Source: Methylophaga thiooxydans DMS010 (GTDB taxonomy: Bacteria > Pseudomonadota > Gammaproteobacteria > Nitrosococcales > Methylophagaceae). From it: a stretch of DNA of 64,000 bases. How positions within the stretch are numbered: the stretch's first letter is position 1; every line of letters begins with the position of its first letter. Below the pieces are notes generated by a model. That model did no database searches. It was given only the letters and a program-made list of their open reading frames with translations, and was not told the origin of the DNA. The translations under genes were made by a program, and so were the position numbers. Below are positions 32,139 to 41,249 of the stretch, one piece after another. The DNA lies in the NCBI RefSeq assembly GCF_000156355.1, contig NZ_GG657892.1, positions 123,704 through 187,703 of the forward strand, read 5' to 3'.

Positions 32139-33246
32139 AATACTCTCCATTGTTTTCATATATATTTTTGTACTTTTCCCATTCTTGGTATCCACCGATC
32201 ATTGACATTACATTTTTAAATCCCATGCTATTCAGGCTGTCTGCAGCCAGCGCTGAGCGATTACCTGAGCGACAAAATAAAATTATTTGTGTATCTGGAT
32301 TTGTAATTTTTTCTATATCATTGATCTTGAACTCGAGGACACCTCTAGGTATTTTCAATGCTTCATCAATTTCCCCATCGGCATATTCGTTTTCTTCACG
32401 TAAATCAATAAGGCAAACATCACTTTTACTCATTAGCGTGCGAACTTCTTGGACAGTTATCTCAGTGACTCTGGGTTTTACCTTAGCTACTAGCTGGGCT
32501 GGACTAAAAGTATATGGTGCAGGAAAAGTTGCAAGGTCTGATGATTGAGTGGCTTCTTCTTCCTCTATACCACAATATATATTGGCAGGAACTGCAACAT
32601 CGATGAGCCTAGGTTTCGGTAAATTAAGGTTGTCCATGATTTCGATGAAATCAGTTCGTCTTTTCCCCGCTAAGCGAGGGTTGCTAAGCTTTTCCTGACC
32701 GATAGAGCTTACTCTAAAACCTTTGTAATCATGACCGGGGTAGACTAGAGTTTCATCGGGAAGATTGAATAGGATGTTAGTAATGCTGTCATATAAAATG
32801 CCAGCATCACCACCTTGGAAATCTGTTCGCCCACAGCCATTGATTAGTAAACTGTCACCAGTAAAGACTCGATCTCTCCACAAGAATGAAACGCTGCCTT
32901 TTGTATGACCAGGCGTCGCTCTTGCAATAACTGTTTCCTCATCACCTAAGTGAAATTTGTCCCAATCAGAGATTTTAATATCTGCGCTTTGGGGGTCACA
33001 TTGCTGACTAACAGCTGTTTTAGAATGGAGCTCCCGTCGGAGCAGTCCACTTGCTGTAATGTGATCTGCATGAACATGCGTTTCAAGAGAGTATTTCAAT
33101 ACTAGACCGAACTCTTTCAACAACGCTTTGTATGTTTCTATTTCTGTATCTACAGGATCAATTAAGAGGGCTTCTGATGAAGTGGCATCTGCTATTAAAT
33201 AAGTGAGCGTACTGCTTTCCGCATCAAAAAGTTGTTTAAATAACAT
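32131..33246 (-). CDS. persulfide dioxygenase-rhodanese fusion (ETHE1 type)
   Basis: The N-terminal 240 residues form a metallo-beta-lactamase-fold ETHE1 persulfide dioxygenase. The iron ligands are in THVHADH (His57, His59, Asp61, His62), TPGHTKG, GDSLLINGCGRTDF and YPGHDYKG. The C-terminal part (about 265-365) is a rhodanese domain with the active cysteine in LFCRSGNRS. The fusion would oxidise glutathione persulfide to sulfite and move sulfane sulfur to thiosulfate or a thiol. It sits directly upstream of SQR, which makes its substrate. Confidence 0.92.
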   Translation of the reverse strand: MLFKQLFDAESSTLTYLIADATSSEALLIDPVDTEIETYKALLKEFGLVLKYSLETHVHADHITASGLLRRELHSKTAVSQQCDPQSADIKISDWDKFHLGDEETVIARATPGHTKGSVSFLWRDRVFTGDSLLINGCGRTDFQGGDAGILYDSITNILFNLPDETLVYPGHDYKGFRVSSIGQEKLSNPRLAGKRRTDFIEIMDNLNLPKPRLIDVAVPANIYCGIEEEEATQSSDLATFPAPYTFSPAQLVAKVKPRVTEITVQEVRTLMSKSDVCLIDLREENEYADGEIDEALKIPRGVLEFKINDIEKITNPDTQIILFCRSGNRSALAADSLNSMGFKNVMSMIGGYQEWEKYKNIYENNGEYYG

Positions 33247-33277
33247 TTCAGATTCCTAATGAGATTTATTCAAATTA

Positions 33278-33772
33278 TTAGTTTGTTATCAGAGCTTTCA
33301 TTTCTTGAAAGTCCCATTCTCTAGGTCCGACTGCTTCATAGATGAGCTGACCTTCGGGATTAACTAAATATGTCATTGGCAAAGCTTTGACATTCCAGCC
33401 TTTAAGGCTAGTATCGGGGTCACTTACAACTGGAAATGTAATGCCAAAGTGTGTAATGAACTCTGCAGCCTCTGTTGTATATGGGCCTGCATGAATGCCT
33501 ATAATTTCGAAACGTTCTCTATCTGTTTGCTCATATAGCCGTTGCATATCAGGAAACTCTTTTATGCATGGAGAACACCAATGTGCCCAGAAATTCACCA
33601 ATACATACTTCCCTTTAAAATCATCAAGGCCTAATGATTCTCCCTGAGGAGTTTGAAGTTGAAATTGTTCTGCAGGTGTTTGTGGTGTAATTGGAAGCAT
33701 TAACTCCTTTGCAGTGACAGGCACAGAAAAGAGGAAAAGCAAAATTGTTGTGAATAAGTAGTTTCTACGCAT
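33278..33772 (-). CDS. TlpA/ResA-like periplasmic thioredoxin
   Basis: Its 164 residues start with a signal peptide (cleavage near residue 21) and contain the redox motif WCSPC (Cys66, Cys69) in YVLVNFWAHWCSPCIKEFP. Proteins of this type reduce disulfides in the periplasm, often during cytochrome c or copper-centre maturation. Lying between the SCO-MauG gene and the sulfide genes, it could keep the SCO cysteines or haem-site cysteines reduced. Operon membership is clear from the short gaps. Confidence 0.88.
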   Translation of the reverse strand: MRRNYLFTTILLFLFSVPVTAKELMLPITPQTPAEQFQLQTPQGESLGLDDFKGKYVLVNFWAHWCSPCIKEFPDMQRLYEQTDRERFEIIGIHAGPYTTEAAEFITHFGITFPVVSDPDTSLKGWNVKALPMTYLVNPEGQLIYEAVGPREWDFQEMKALITN

Positions 33773-33787
33773 TGAAATAGTCTCCGA

Positions 33788-35797
33788 TTAGTTGTTTGAG
33801 TGATCACCAATAGGTGTGGCAAAAGAATCGGATATAATTTCAGTCACATTATCTCCATTTAAAGCTTTCAAAAACTCTACGAGATCATCCATTTCATTCT
33901 TAGTTAGATTCAATGGATTAATCAGTGGTGACTGAGTTTCATTTTCAATTCCGCCGTTATTGTAAAATTCAACCACACTCTCTAAATTAGGCATTGAACC
34001 ATCATGCATATAGGGTGCTGTTAAGGCGACATTTCTCAATGAAGGAGTACGATATTTCCAACGATCTGCCGGATCTTGCGTGACTTCATAGTGACCCAGA
34101 TCACCTTCTTTTTTGCTACCAACTGACTTAATAATGTCATTTTTAACATCCAAATAACGACCAGGCGCCACTTGAACGCGTTGTGTTTCGGGATCTTTTT
34201 TCATCGCTCTTTCCCAACCGATGCCTGTGTTATGCAGACTGTTATCGGTAAAGAGAGCATGTTTTTCGGTGACGCTATGACACGCGATGCATTGTGCTTT
34301 GCCGGCAAACAGATCAAACCCTCGAATCGCCGATGGCGGCATCGCATCCTTTTCCTTACCGTAATACCAGCGATCGAAAGGTGAATTAGCTGAGTTTAAT
34401 GTTCTCTCATACGATGCAATCGCTTTAGGAATGGTTTCAAAACTGGCTTGTTGCCCATCAAATGCCGCTTCAAATAATCCGACATAATCTTCTAGATTGC
34501 GTAGTTTTTCGATCACCACTCCAAATGAGGGGTTGGCCATTTCATTTCGCGCCAGCATGGGCTGCCAGGCTTGATGTTCAAGCGATGTTTCACGACCATC
34601 ATGAAATAACTTTTTGAAATAAGCCGTGTTATAGATAGTGGGTGCATTTCGCTTTACTGAGCGGCCTTCAAAACCTACCGCAGTCAATATTTCATGATTG
34701 GTAAAGCCTTGCTCCGGAACATGACAAATTGCACAGGAAATCGTGTTATTAAGTGACAAGCGTCGGTCAAAGAATAACTTTTTACCCAGTTTGATTTTGG
34801 CTTCGGTCAACGGGTTATCTGCCGGTACCGGCACTTCAGGTAAACCCAGAGGTGGGTTTTCTACAAATTTGAGTAGGTCGGTTTCTTTACCTTGACGGTT
34901 TTGAATGCTCAGCGAATTAGTAATGTAGTTTTTACTTTCATAACCCGCTTTGGAGTCCCCAGCACCAATACGAATATTTTGCAGGTGCTGGTTTTCAGCG
35001 TTACTTTCATCGACACCGTATTCCATCATCAAGGTTTTAAGATCATTAATGATGATGTCTGGGTGGAGAAATGACACGCTGTAAATATTGCGTATTTTCA
35101 GATCCGGATCGATTAAAAATACTCGTAAGATGTGTGAGAAATTACCGTCATCGTCACTGGCGTCATCTGACTTGGGAATCACTGATTGACCATAGTCATC
35201 CAAAATCGGGAACAACTCTTCTTCAGAGTGTGTGGTGAGGTATTTCCAGTCTACGGTGTCAGTTTCTGGCTCATGATGCATTTGGTGATCACCATGCTGC
35301 ATATCATGACCTTCATGACCCGAAGAATGGTCCATATCCATATGTTGATCATGTAATCCACTCTCAAGCTTTTTTAAGTGCTCAGGAGTATCATACGTCG
35401 GGTCAAAACTCATGCTCAGCATTTGTAAGTTTTGAGCGACAGTAGGGTCTTGCTTGGCAAGCTCCTTAATTCGGCTGAAAACGACATGGGTCAATGGGCA
35501 GCCATTTAAATCGTCACAGCGGGTATACATAAAGTTCAGTAGCGTGTATCTGCCTCTGAACATTTCGTGGTAAGACACGGTTTCGTTATTGGTATCAATG
35601 ACTTTTGCATTTTTGGCATAGCCCAGTACAGGTAGCTTATAGCTACCTGCACTGGGTGCCTCAAAGTCTAACTCACCATAACCGGGTGCAGGCAATATGG
35701 TCTGTGGGCCTGCAGCCCCATCGAATGATAAAACATTGGTGGATAATAATAAGAAGCTGAAAGATATTATTAACGACGTCTTGTTTAGATGTTTCAT
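33788..35797 (-). CDS. SCO1/SenC-MauG di-haem peroxidase fusion
   Basis: One 669-residue periplasmic protein (signal peptide to about residue 24) joins two maturation modules. Residues 30-270 are SCO-like, with Cys94 and Cys100 (TRCDDLNGC, spacing Cx5C rather than the usual Cx3C), His222, and a His/Met-rich insert at about 149-175 suited to copper. Residues 325-650 are a MauG/cytochrome c peroxidase domain with haem motifs CAICH (355-359) and CIACH (503-507). Methanethiol oxidase clusters usually encode these as separate genes. Adjacent mtoX implies a role in copper loading or maturation of MtoX. Confidence 0.9.
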   Translation of the reverse strand: MKHLNKTSLIISFSFLLLSTNVLSFDGAAGPQTILPAPGYGELDFEAPSAGSYKLPVLGYAKNAKVIDTNNETVSYHEMFRGRYTLLNFMYTRCDDLNGCPLTHVVFSRIKELAKQDPTVAQNLQMLSMSFDPTYDTPEHLKKLESGLHDQHMDMDHSSGHEGHDMQHGDHQMHHEPETDTVDWKYLTTHSEEELFPILDDYGQSVIPKSDDASDDDGNFSHILRVFLIDPDLKIRNIYSVSFLHPDIIINDLKTLMMEYGVDESNAENQHLQNIRIGAGDSKAGYESKNYITNSLSIQNRQGKETDLLKFVENPPLGLPEVPVPADNPLTEAKIKLGKKLFFDRRLSLNNTISCAICHVPEQGFTNHEILTAVGFEGRSVKRNAPTIYNTAYFKKLFHDGRETSLEHQAWQPMLARNEMANPSFGVVIEKLRNLEDYVGLFEAAFDGQQASFETIPKAIASYERTLNSANSPFDRWYYGKEKDAMPPSAIRGFDLFAGKAQCIACHSVTEKHALFTDNSLHNTGIGWERAMKKDPETQRVQVAPGRYLDVKNDIIKSVGSKKEGDLGHYEVTQDPADRWKYRTPSLRNVALTAPYMHDGSMPNLESVVEFYNNGGIENETQSPLINPLNLTKNEMDDLVEFLKALNGDNVTEIISDSFATPIGDHSNN

Positions 35798-35821
35798 GGT
35801 GAATTATCCTTACCTACACTG

Positions 35822-37219
35822 TTACTTATTGTTAACTGCTAGATTTTCGGCGGCGTTATTCTCAGTTTTTGCTTGTTTACCATAGAGAGAATAGGCTCCG
35901 AAACGCATTTGGTGAGCTCTGCCAAGCTTTTCTTTAGTGAAATCAAGCGTGAATTGCTCTTCCATATTTTCACCATCCCAGTGATACAGTCTCAAAAACT
36001 GTTCATTGTCCTCACCTTTTTTATCCCAGTTAGCAAGTAATGAAGTTGTATAGTACAGACGCTTATTGTCCCAACTTGATGAGACCATATTGACCTGTCT
36101 ACCGATGTACTCTTCGTGTACAAGTTTAGGGTTGTATGGATCTGTGATGTCATAACCACGAGTTTTACCGTCTGTCATGGTATTAACCCAGATCATTGTG
36201 TCATCACTACTAATAGAGAAGTCGACTGGTAATGGCATATCAGCAGGATCACCTACAGTTCCAACCATAGATGCTTTCCAGCCACCTTTACCATCTTCTT
36301 CGATCAACCAGATTTCTGATGTAAGAGCCGTAGTTGTAAAGCAGTAATTGTGCTCTGGATCCCATGCACATCTGATTTCAAGTGGAGCGCCTGGTACATC
36401 AAGAACTTGCTTAGGTTGGCGTGTGTGTAAGTCCCAAACCACCATAGTGTTACCGAAGCGTTTCATGGCTTCTTCATCCTGAAGCATCTGACCAAAGTCC
36501 ATCATATAGTTAGACCAACCGGTAAATGATGAAGTTAACATCATGTTTCGACGAGGTAAGACTTGGATGTCATAGCCATAACCATCTGCATACTGGCCTG
36601 TTTTTTCAGCACCTTGCAGGTTGTCATCGGTAGGAATCCAATAGGTATCGACGTATTCGCCTTCATTGGTGTATTCAACCAATGCGGTACGACCACCATG
36701 GTCTTGATTATTCGATAAAGCGGTCCAAATCATACGACCAGGTAAAGCATAAGGGGTATGAGGACCAACTACGCCGCCAGTTGTACTTACGAAATCATCA
36801 ATAACCTTTGTTAGCTTAGGCTTTGCAGGATCTGAATGAACATCAAAAATGAAGATCTTGCTGGTATCCAAACCACCAGCCCACAGGTATTTACGATCAT
36901 CAGTGAATCCCGAATGGTGGGCTTCATTTCTACCACCAACTGAGGTGACATGACGCACTTTGCCGTAATCTTTAGCTTCTGGATTTACCGAAACAGTAAC
37001 CAGTTTATCTTGACCATCACCTAAGCCTTCAACACCCAGAGTCCAGACGTAGACAAAGTCTTCTTGGCCAGAAATTTTGGCCATATAAGGCGACATACAG
37101 GTTTCATCAGCCTGAACTGTCGCGGGCATACTCATCAACATACCCGCACCAAAAGCGATTGGCGCGAGTAACGTTAAAGTGGGTTTCAATTTATCCTTAA
37201 AATTTTTAAACAATTTCAT
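35822..37219 (-). CDS. mtoX: methanethiol oxidase (selenium-binding protein 56 family)
   Basis: Periplasmic copper enzyme that oxidises methanethiol to formaldehyde, hydrogen sulfide and hydrogen peroxide, a step in dimethylsulfide degradation. It has 465 residues with a signal peptide (about residues 1-37, cleavage after VQA) as in bacterial MtoX. The SBP56 body includes CMSPYMAKISGQEDFVYVWT, HHSGFTDDRKYLWAGGLDTS and RAHQMRFGAYSLYGKQ. GTAGGAGAG precedes the ATG. The following SCO-MauG gene is the known companion. Plant and animal SBP56 proteins lack this operon context, so the assignment is strong. Confidence 0.93.
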   Translation of the reverse strand: MKLFKNFKDKLKPTLTLLAPIAFGAGMLMSMPATVQADETCMSPYMAKISGQEDFVYVWTLGVEGLGDGQDKLVTVSVNPEAKDYGKVRHVTSVGGRNEAHHSGFTDDRKYLWAGGLDTSKIFIFDVHSDPAKPKLTKVIDDFVSTTGGVVGPHTPYALPGRMIWTALSNNQDHGGRTALVEYTNEGEYVDTYWIPTDDNLQGAEKTGQYADGYGYDIQVLPRRNMMLTSSFTGWSNYMMDFGQMLQDEEAMKRFGNTMVVWDLHTRQPKQVLDVPGAPLEIRCAWDPEHNYCFTTTALTSEIWLIEEDGKGGWKASMVGTVGDPADMPLPVDFSISSDDTMIWVNTMTDGKTRGYDITDPYNPKLVHEEYIGRQVNMVSSSWDNKRLYYTTSLLANWDKKGEDNEQFLRLYHWDGENMEEQFTLDFTKEKLGRAHQMRFGAYSLYGKQAKTENNAAENLAVNNK

Positions 37220-37442
37220 TTTTCTCTCCTACATTTCAATTTTCATATTTGCGGTTTTGTATAGCTACATAACCAGTTTTATTCAAATTGTTAGCTTTCT
37301 GTTATTCATCTACGCTCAGTAAACGAAGCTAACGCTTTTGAACCTTTCCGGTTTTGATCTTTGTACGATGAATAACCTCCCTTATATTTGAACAGTTAAT
37401 ATAGTTATAGGTAAAAAGTATAAAAAAAGCAACACTGATGTA

Positions 37443-37467
37443 AACCATACCTTCTACAAGGTAGGTT
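37443..37467. promoter_or_regulatory. hairpin/operator midway between mtoX and lysR
   Basis: In the 472-base divergent gap, TACCTT (37448-37453) and AAGGTA (37458-37463) are perfect arms around CTAC, extended by AACC/GGTT with one bulged base. It lies about 225 bases from each start codon. LysR-type regulators bind such interrupted dyads, so it may be the operator of the neighbouring LysR gene; alternatively it is a transcript end structure. The rest of the gap is AT-rich, with no gene. Confidence 0.5.
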
Positions 37468-37691
37468 GTCTATATATAACTAAACCAGATTTAAATATTA
37501 TTGTTTTTCTCTTTAATTCGTTTAGTTACTGATTTTAAAGCTTTTAAGTATTGCTTTGAGATGCTTGTTGATTAGTTTAAGTAATAAGTATATAAGTATT
37601 AATACTAAGAATGTCTTGTGCTATTACAACTTGTTCTACCTTGAGTCTAATGTGGATGCACAAAATAGGCTTAGGTTAAAAGGAAGTCAGT

Positions 37692-38666
37692 ATGAAATTA
37701 CAACAAATAAAATACCTTGTTGGGATTGTTACTAATGATCTGAACGTTTCTAAAACGGCTGATAAATTTTTTACATCTCAGCCGGGTGTAAGTAGACAGA
37801 TAAAGCTGCTTGAAGAGGAATTAAACGTAGATATTTTTGAGCGAAACGGAAGGCTTCTGACTGGCTTGACGCCTGTTGGTAACGCGATATTAGAGATGGC
37901 TTCTGAAGTGCTGGATCGTGTGAATAATATTAAATCAGTAGCTAAGGAGTTTTCTGAGGAGATAAGTGGCAAGCTCACAATAGCAACTACGCATACGCAA
38001 GCTAGGTATGTCTTACCAAGAACAATTATTCATTTCACCAATATGCATGAGTCAGTTGGGTTCCAATTAAAACAGGGCAACCCACATCAAGCATTTGAAA
38101 TGGTATCAAAAGGTATGGTTGATTTCGCCATTGCTTCGGAAGCTATGGATGACTTTTCTAACTTAATTACATTTCCTTGTTACTCATGGAATAGGTTGGT
38201 GCTTGTAAAGCGTGACCATCCCTTAGCCTCTGGTGCACCTATATCTATAGAGCAACTCTCGAAATATCCTCTAGTGACATATGAAAATGGTTTTACTGGT
38301 AGGTACCAACTGAATAATGCCTTTCAAAAAGCAGGGTTGGAGCCCAATATCATGTTGACTGCATCCGATGCAGACATCATCAAAGCCTACGTGAAAATGG
38401 ATTTAGGTGTAGGTGTTATTGCTAGTGTTGCTTATGACCCAGATGATGATTGCGACTTAGTATCTATTAATGTCAGAGAGTTGTTCGATGACTGTGTTGC
38501 AAAAATTGCAATCAGAAAAGGGGTATCTCTAAGAAGTTATATGTATGACTTTATCGAGCTATTTTCACCACATTTGTCCCGAGACATTGTTGAAAGAACA
38601 CTGGCGAAACCTAGTAGTGAAGAAGTGTTTTCGATTATGGATAAACTAGACATCCCACACTATTGA
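37692..38666 (+). CDS. CysB-like LysR-family regulator (mtoX side)
   Basis: A 324-residue LysR transcription factor with an N-terminal winged helix (KLQQIKYLVGIVTNDLNVSKTADKFFTSQPGVSRQIKLLEEEL) and a ligand domain beginning LTIATTHTQARYVLP, the CysB/Cbl signature for sulfur control. It is divergent from mtoX, the usual place for a regulator of the neighbouring operon. AAAAGGAAG precedes the ATG. A close paralogue is encoded at 44877-45797. Confidence 0.92.
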   Translation: MKLQQIKYLVGIVTNDLNVSKTADKFFTSQPGVSRQIKLLEEELNVDIFERNGRLLTGLTPVGNAILEMASEVLDRVNNIKSVAKEFSEEISGKLTIATTHTQARYVLPRTIIHFTNMHESVGFQLKQGNPHQAFEMVSKGMVDFAIASEAMDDFSNLITFPCYSWNRLVLVKRDHPLASGAPISIEQLSKYPLVTYENGFTGRYQLNNAFQKAGLEPNIMLTASDADIIKAYVKMDLGVGVIASVAYDPDDDCDLVSINVRELFDDCVAKIAIRKGVSLRSYMYDFIELFSPHLSRDIVERTLAKPSSEEVFSIMDKLDIPHY

Positions 38667-38885
38667 ATATGATTTCTGTTAGAAACCGCGCATGTTGATA
38701 TTGACTTACACATCCCTAGGAAATTTAGTTCGAGTCGCAGATTTTTTGTATGCAGATAAGATCTAAGATGCTGGTCCTTATATAATTATTTAGTATTACT
38801 ATATTTTAATTGTGAATATATACTAAATTCTGTGATGCATATTCGGTGCATTGCTAATAATAATTTATAGAATGGAGAGGACAAC

Positions 38886-39434
38886 ATGGCACAAACAGAC
38901 GTAAAAGCCGCTGTAATGAAAACAATTTCTGCAATACAAGCCAATCCAAAAGCATCAAAAGTATTTTTTAAGGCTGACACTGAGTGGGTTGAGGATGTTC
39001 GTTGTTTAGGTAAAGTCAGAGACTTTACACCTTTAATTATTGATGAGCCTCCTGAACTTGGTGGTCAAAATGCAGGGCCCCACCCTGTGGAGTTATTGTT
39101 AGTTGCCCTCGGAACATGTCAAGAAATTATGTATTCAGCTTATGCATCAGTGATGGGAATTAAATTAGACAGCGTACAAGTATCTTTAAAGGGCGACATA
39201 GATTTAAAGGGGCTGTTTGGACTGGATGAAAATGTACCCGCAGGATATACACACATCAAATTTGAGGCCAATTTAGTTAGTGATGCCGATGACGAGGCCC
39301 TGAAATCATTAATTGAAACGGTTGAAAGCCATTGCCCTGTAATGGACTCCTTATTGAGAGAAATATCTATCAGTGGTACTGCAAAAGTAAACGGTAAAGA
39401 GCTGTACCGGTCTGAAGTGGGTATTGCTGTGTAA
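38886..39434 (+). CDS. OsmC/Ohr-family protein
   Basis: A 182-residue protein of the OsmC fold. Two conserved cysteines are visible in LLVALGTCQEIMY and VESHCPVMDSLL, which act as a peroxidatic pair in Ohr/OsmC hydroperoxide reductases. GGAGAGG precedes the start. In this cluster it might deal with hydrogen peroxide or reactive sulfur made during methanethiol oxidation, but that is inference. It is likely co-transcribed with the following lipoamide dehydrogenase. Confidence 0.85.
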   Translation: MAQTDVKAAVMKTISAIQANPKASKVFFKADTEWVEDVRCLGKVRDFTPLIIDEPPELGGQNAGPHPVELLLVALGTCQEIMYSAYASVMGIKLDSVQVSLKGDIDLKGLFGLDENVPAGYTHIKFEANLVSDADDEALKSLIETVESHCPVMDSLLREISISGTAKVNGKELYRSEVGIAV

Positions 39435-39520
39435 GCAAGTTCAGTTGGAACTGTATAGCTGGAATATTGACGATTGTTCCAGCTATACAGCTCCGAATTA
39501 CAATCTGTAGGGAATGAACA

Positions 39521-41230
39521 ATGTCCATTGAGATTAAGTTAGATAGTGTGGGAGGAAAAGAGGATGCTTCTTACGAAATTATAGAGATCTATGTAAAAGA
39601 AGGTGATTACATTCGTGTAAACGATGTTCTGATGGTTGTCGAGGGAGATAAGGCTACGATTGAGATAACGTCAGAATATGAAGGAGTTATCAAGCAACTA
39701 TCAATCGCATTGGGACAAATTATTTCAGAAGGGGAAAGTTACATTCACATAGAGCCAGTTAGTAATGTGGTAAGTGACGAGCCCCGTATGCTAGATGAAA
39801 AAACATCTAAATATGATCTGGCAGTAATTGGTGCTGGACCAGGAGGTTACACGGCCGCATTCCGAGCCGCGGATTTGGGGATGAAGGTCGCGCTCATAGA
39901 ACGGTACTCATCACTGGGCGGGGTATGTTTGAATGTTGGCTGTATTCCATCAAAGTCATTGTTACATATTGCAAAAATTATTAATGAAGCAGAAGAGGTT
40001 CATCAGTTTGGAGTGGAATTTAGCAAACCCCAATTGAACATTGAAAAAATTAGGAAATGGAAGGACCGTACCTTATCTGAGTTGACTGATGGGGTGACGG
40101 AGTTAGCCCGTTTAAGAAAAGTTGATGTGTTTCATGGTACTGCAGAGTTTTTGAATTCAAAGCAATTGTTGATAACTGAGCACGGCTCTCCTCATCAAGA
40201 GAGCACTCTAGATTTTGAGCATGCAATTATTGCCGCGGGATCACGAGCCAATAAAATTAGCCATTTACCTGATGACCCCAGAATAATTGACTCTGCTAAT
40301 GCTTTATCCCTTGAACATATCCCAGATCGTTTACTGATTATTGGTGCAGGCATTATCGGTTTAGAAATGGCTGCTGTATATGATGCATTGGGAAGCAAAG
40401 TCACTGTTGCTGCCAAGTACGATCAGTTAATACCTGAGTGTGATGGCGATATAGTTAAACCCTTATACGACCGCATAGCGGAAAGATACAATGTTTATTT
40501 AGAGACAATGGTTTCCAAGGTTGTCGCTGATGATGCCGAGTTAACAGTCCATTTCGAAGGTAATAGTGAAGTGCCAACAGTTCAGGCTTTTGATTCGATA
40601 TTAGTTTCCATTGGAAGACACCCTAATGGACATGTTTTAAGTGCTGATTTAGCTGGTGTATATGTAGATGAGGCTGGATATATACCCGTTGATAGCTATC
40701 AAAGAACAAATGTTAACAACATTTTCGCAATAGGAGATATTGCGGGCAAACCCATGTTGGCGCACAAAGCCATACATGAAGGCAAAGTTGCCGCTGAGGT
40801 AATCGCTGGACTCCATAGTCGTTTTGATGCAACGGTTGTGCCTTCCGTAGCATACACAGATCCCGAAGTTTCTTGGATAGGGCTTACAGAGAAGCAAGCA
40901 AGGAGTAGAGGGGTTAAGTACGGTATTGGTGTATTCCCATGGTCTGCTAGTGGGCGAGCTTTAAGTTTAGGGCGCGGAGAAGGTAAGACAAAAATATTGT
41001 TTGATCTTGTGACAGATCAAATTCTTGGTGCTGGGATTGTTGGCGCACATGCAGGTGACTTAATCGCGGAGATAGGCTTAGCCATTGAAAACAATATTAA
41101 AGCTCATGCAATTAGCTCGACTATTCATCCTCATCCAACACTATCAGAAACGGTAGCATTTGCTACAGAAGTCTTTGAATCTACGATCACAGATCTTTAT
41201 CTTGGTACAAGTTTAGCGCTCAATAGGTGA
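39521..41230 (+). CDS. dihydrolipoyl dehydrogenase with N-terminal lipoyl domain
   Basis: Of 569 residues, the first 80 form a lipoyl domain with the modified lysine at residue 44 (VEGDKATIEI). The rest is a full flavin disulfide reductase: FAD motif GAGPGG (104-109), redox pair Cys136/Cys141 in GGVCLNVGCIPSK, NAD motif GAGIIGLEMA and the C-terminal His-Glu catalytic pair in HPHPTLSE. Such fusions occur in some pyruvate dehydrogenase clusters, but no E1 or E2 gene is nearby. An orphan enzyme in a sulfur cluster may act on a free lipoyl carrier or sulfur species. Confidence 0.9.
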   Translation: MSIEIKLDSVGGKEDASYEIIEIYVKEGDYIRVNDVLMVVEGDKATIEITSEYEGVIKQLSIALGQIISEGESYIHIEPVSNVVSDEPRMLDEKTSKYDLAVIGAGPGGYTAAFRAADLGMKVALIERYSSLGGVCLNVGCIPSKSLLHIAKIINEAEEVHQFGVEFSKPQLNIEKIRKWKDRTLSELTDGVTELARLRKVDVFHGTAEFLNSKQLLITEHGSPHQESTLDFEHAIIAAGSRANKISHLPDDPRIIDSANALSLEHIPDRLLIIGAGIIGLEMAAVYDALGSKVTVAAKYDQLIPECDGDIVKPLYDRIAERYNVYLETMVSKVVADDAELTVHFEGNSEVPTVQAFDSILVSIGRHPNGHVLSADLAGVYVDEAGYIPVDSYQRTNVNNIFAIGDIAGKPMLAHKAIHEGKVAAEVIAGLHSRFDATVVPSVAYTDPEVSWIGLTEKQARSRGVKYGIGVFPWSASGRALSLGRGEGKTKILFDLVTDQILGAGIVGAHAGDLIAEIGLAIENNIKAHAISSTIHPHPTLSETVAFATEVFESTITDLYLGTSLALNR

Positions 41231-41249
41231 GAACCGTTCCATTGATATT

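Noticed and set aside
35822-37219. Selenoprotein interpretation of the selenium-binding protein homologue
   Set aside because: SBP56 proteins bind selenium only by name; there is no in-frame UGA and the operon context supports methanethiol oxidase.
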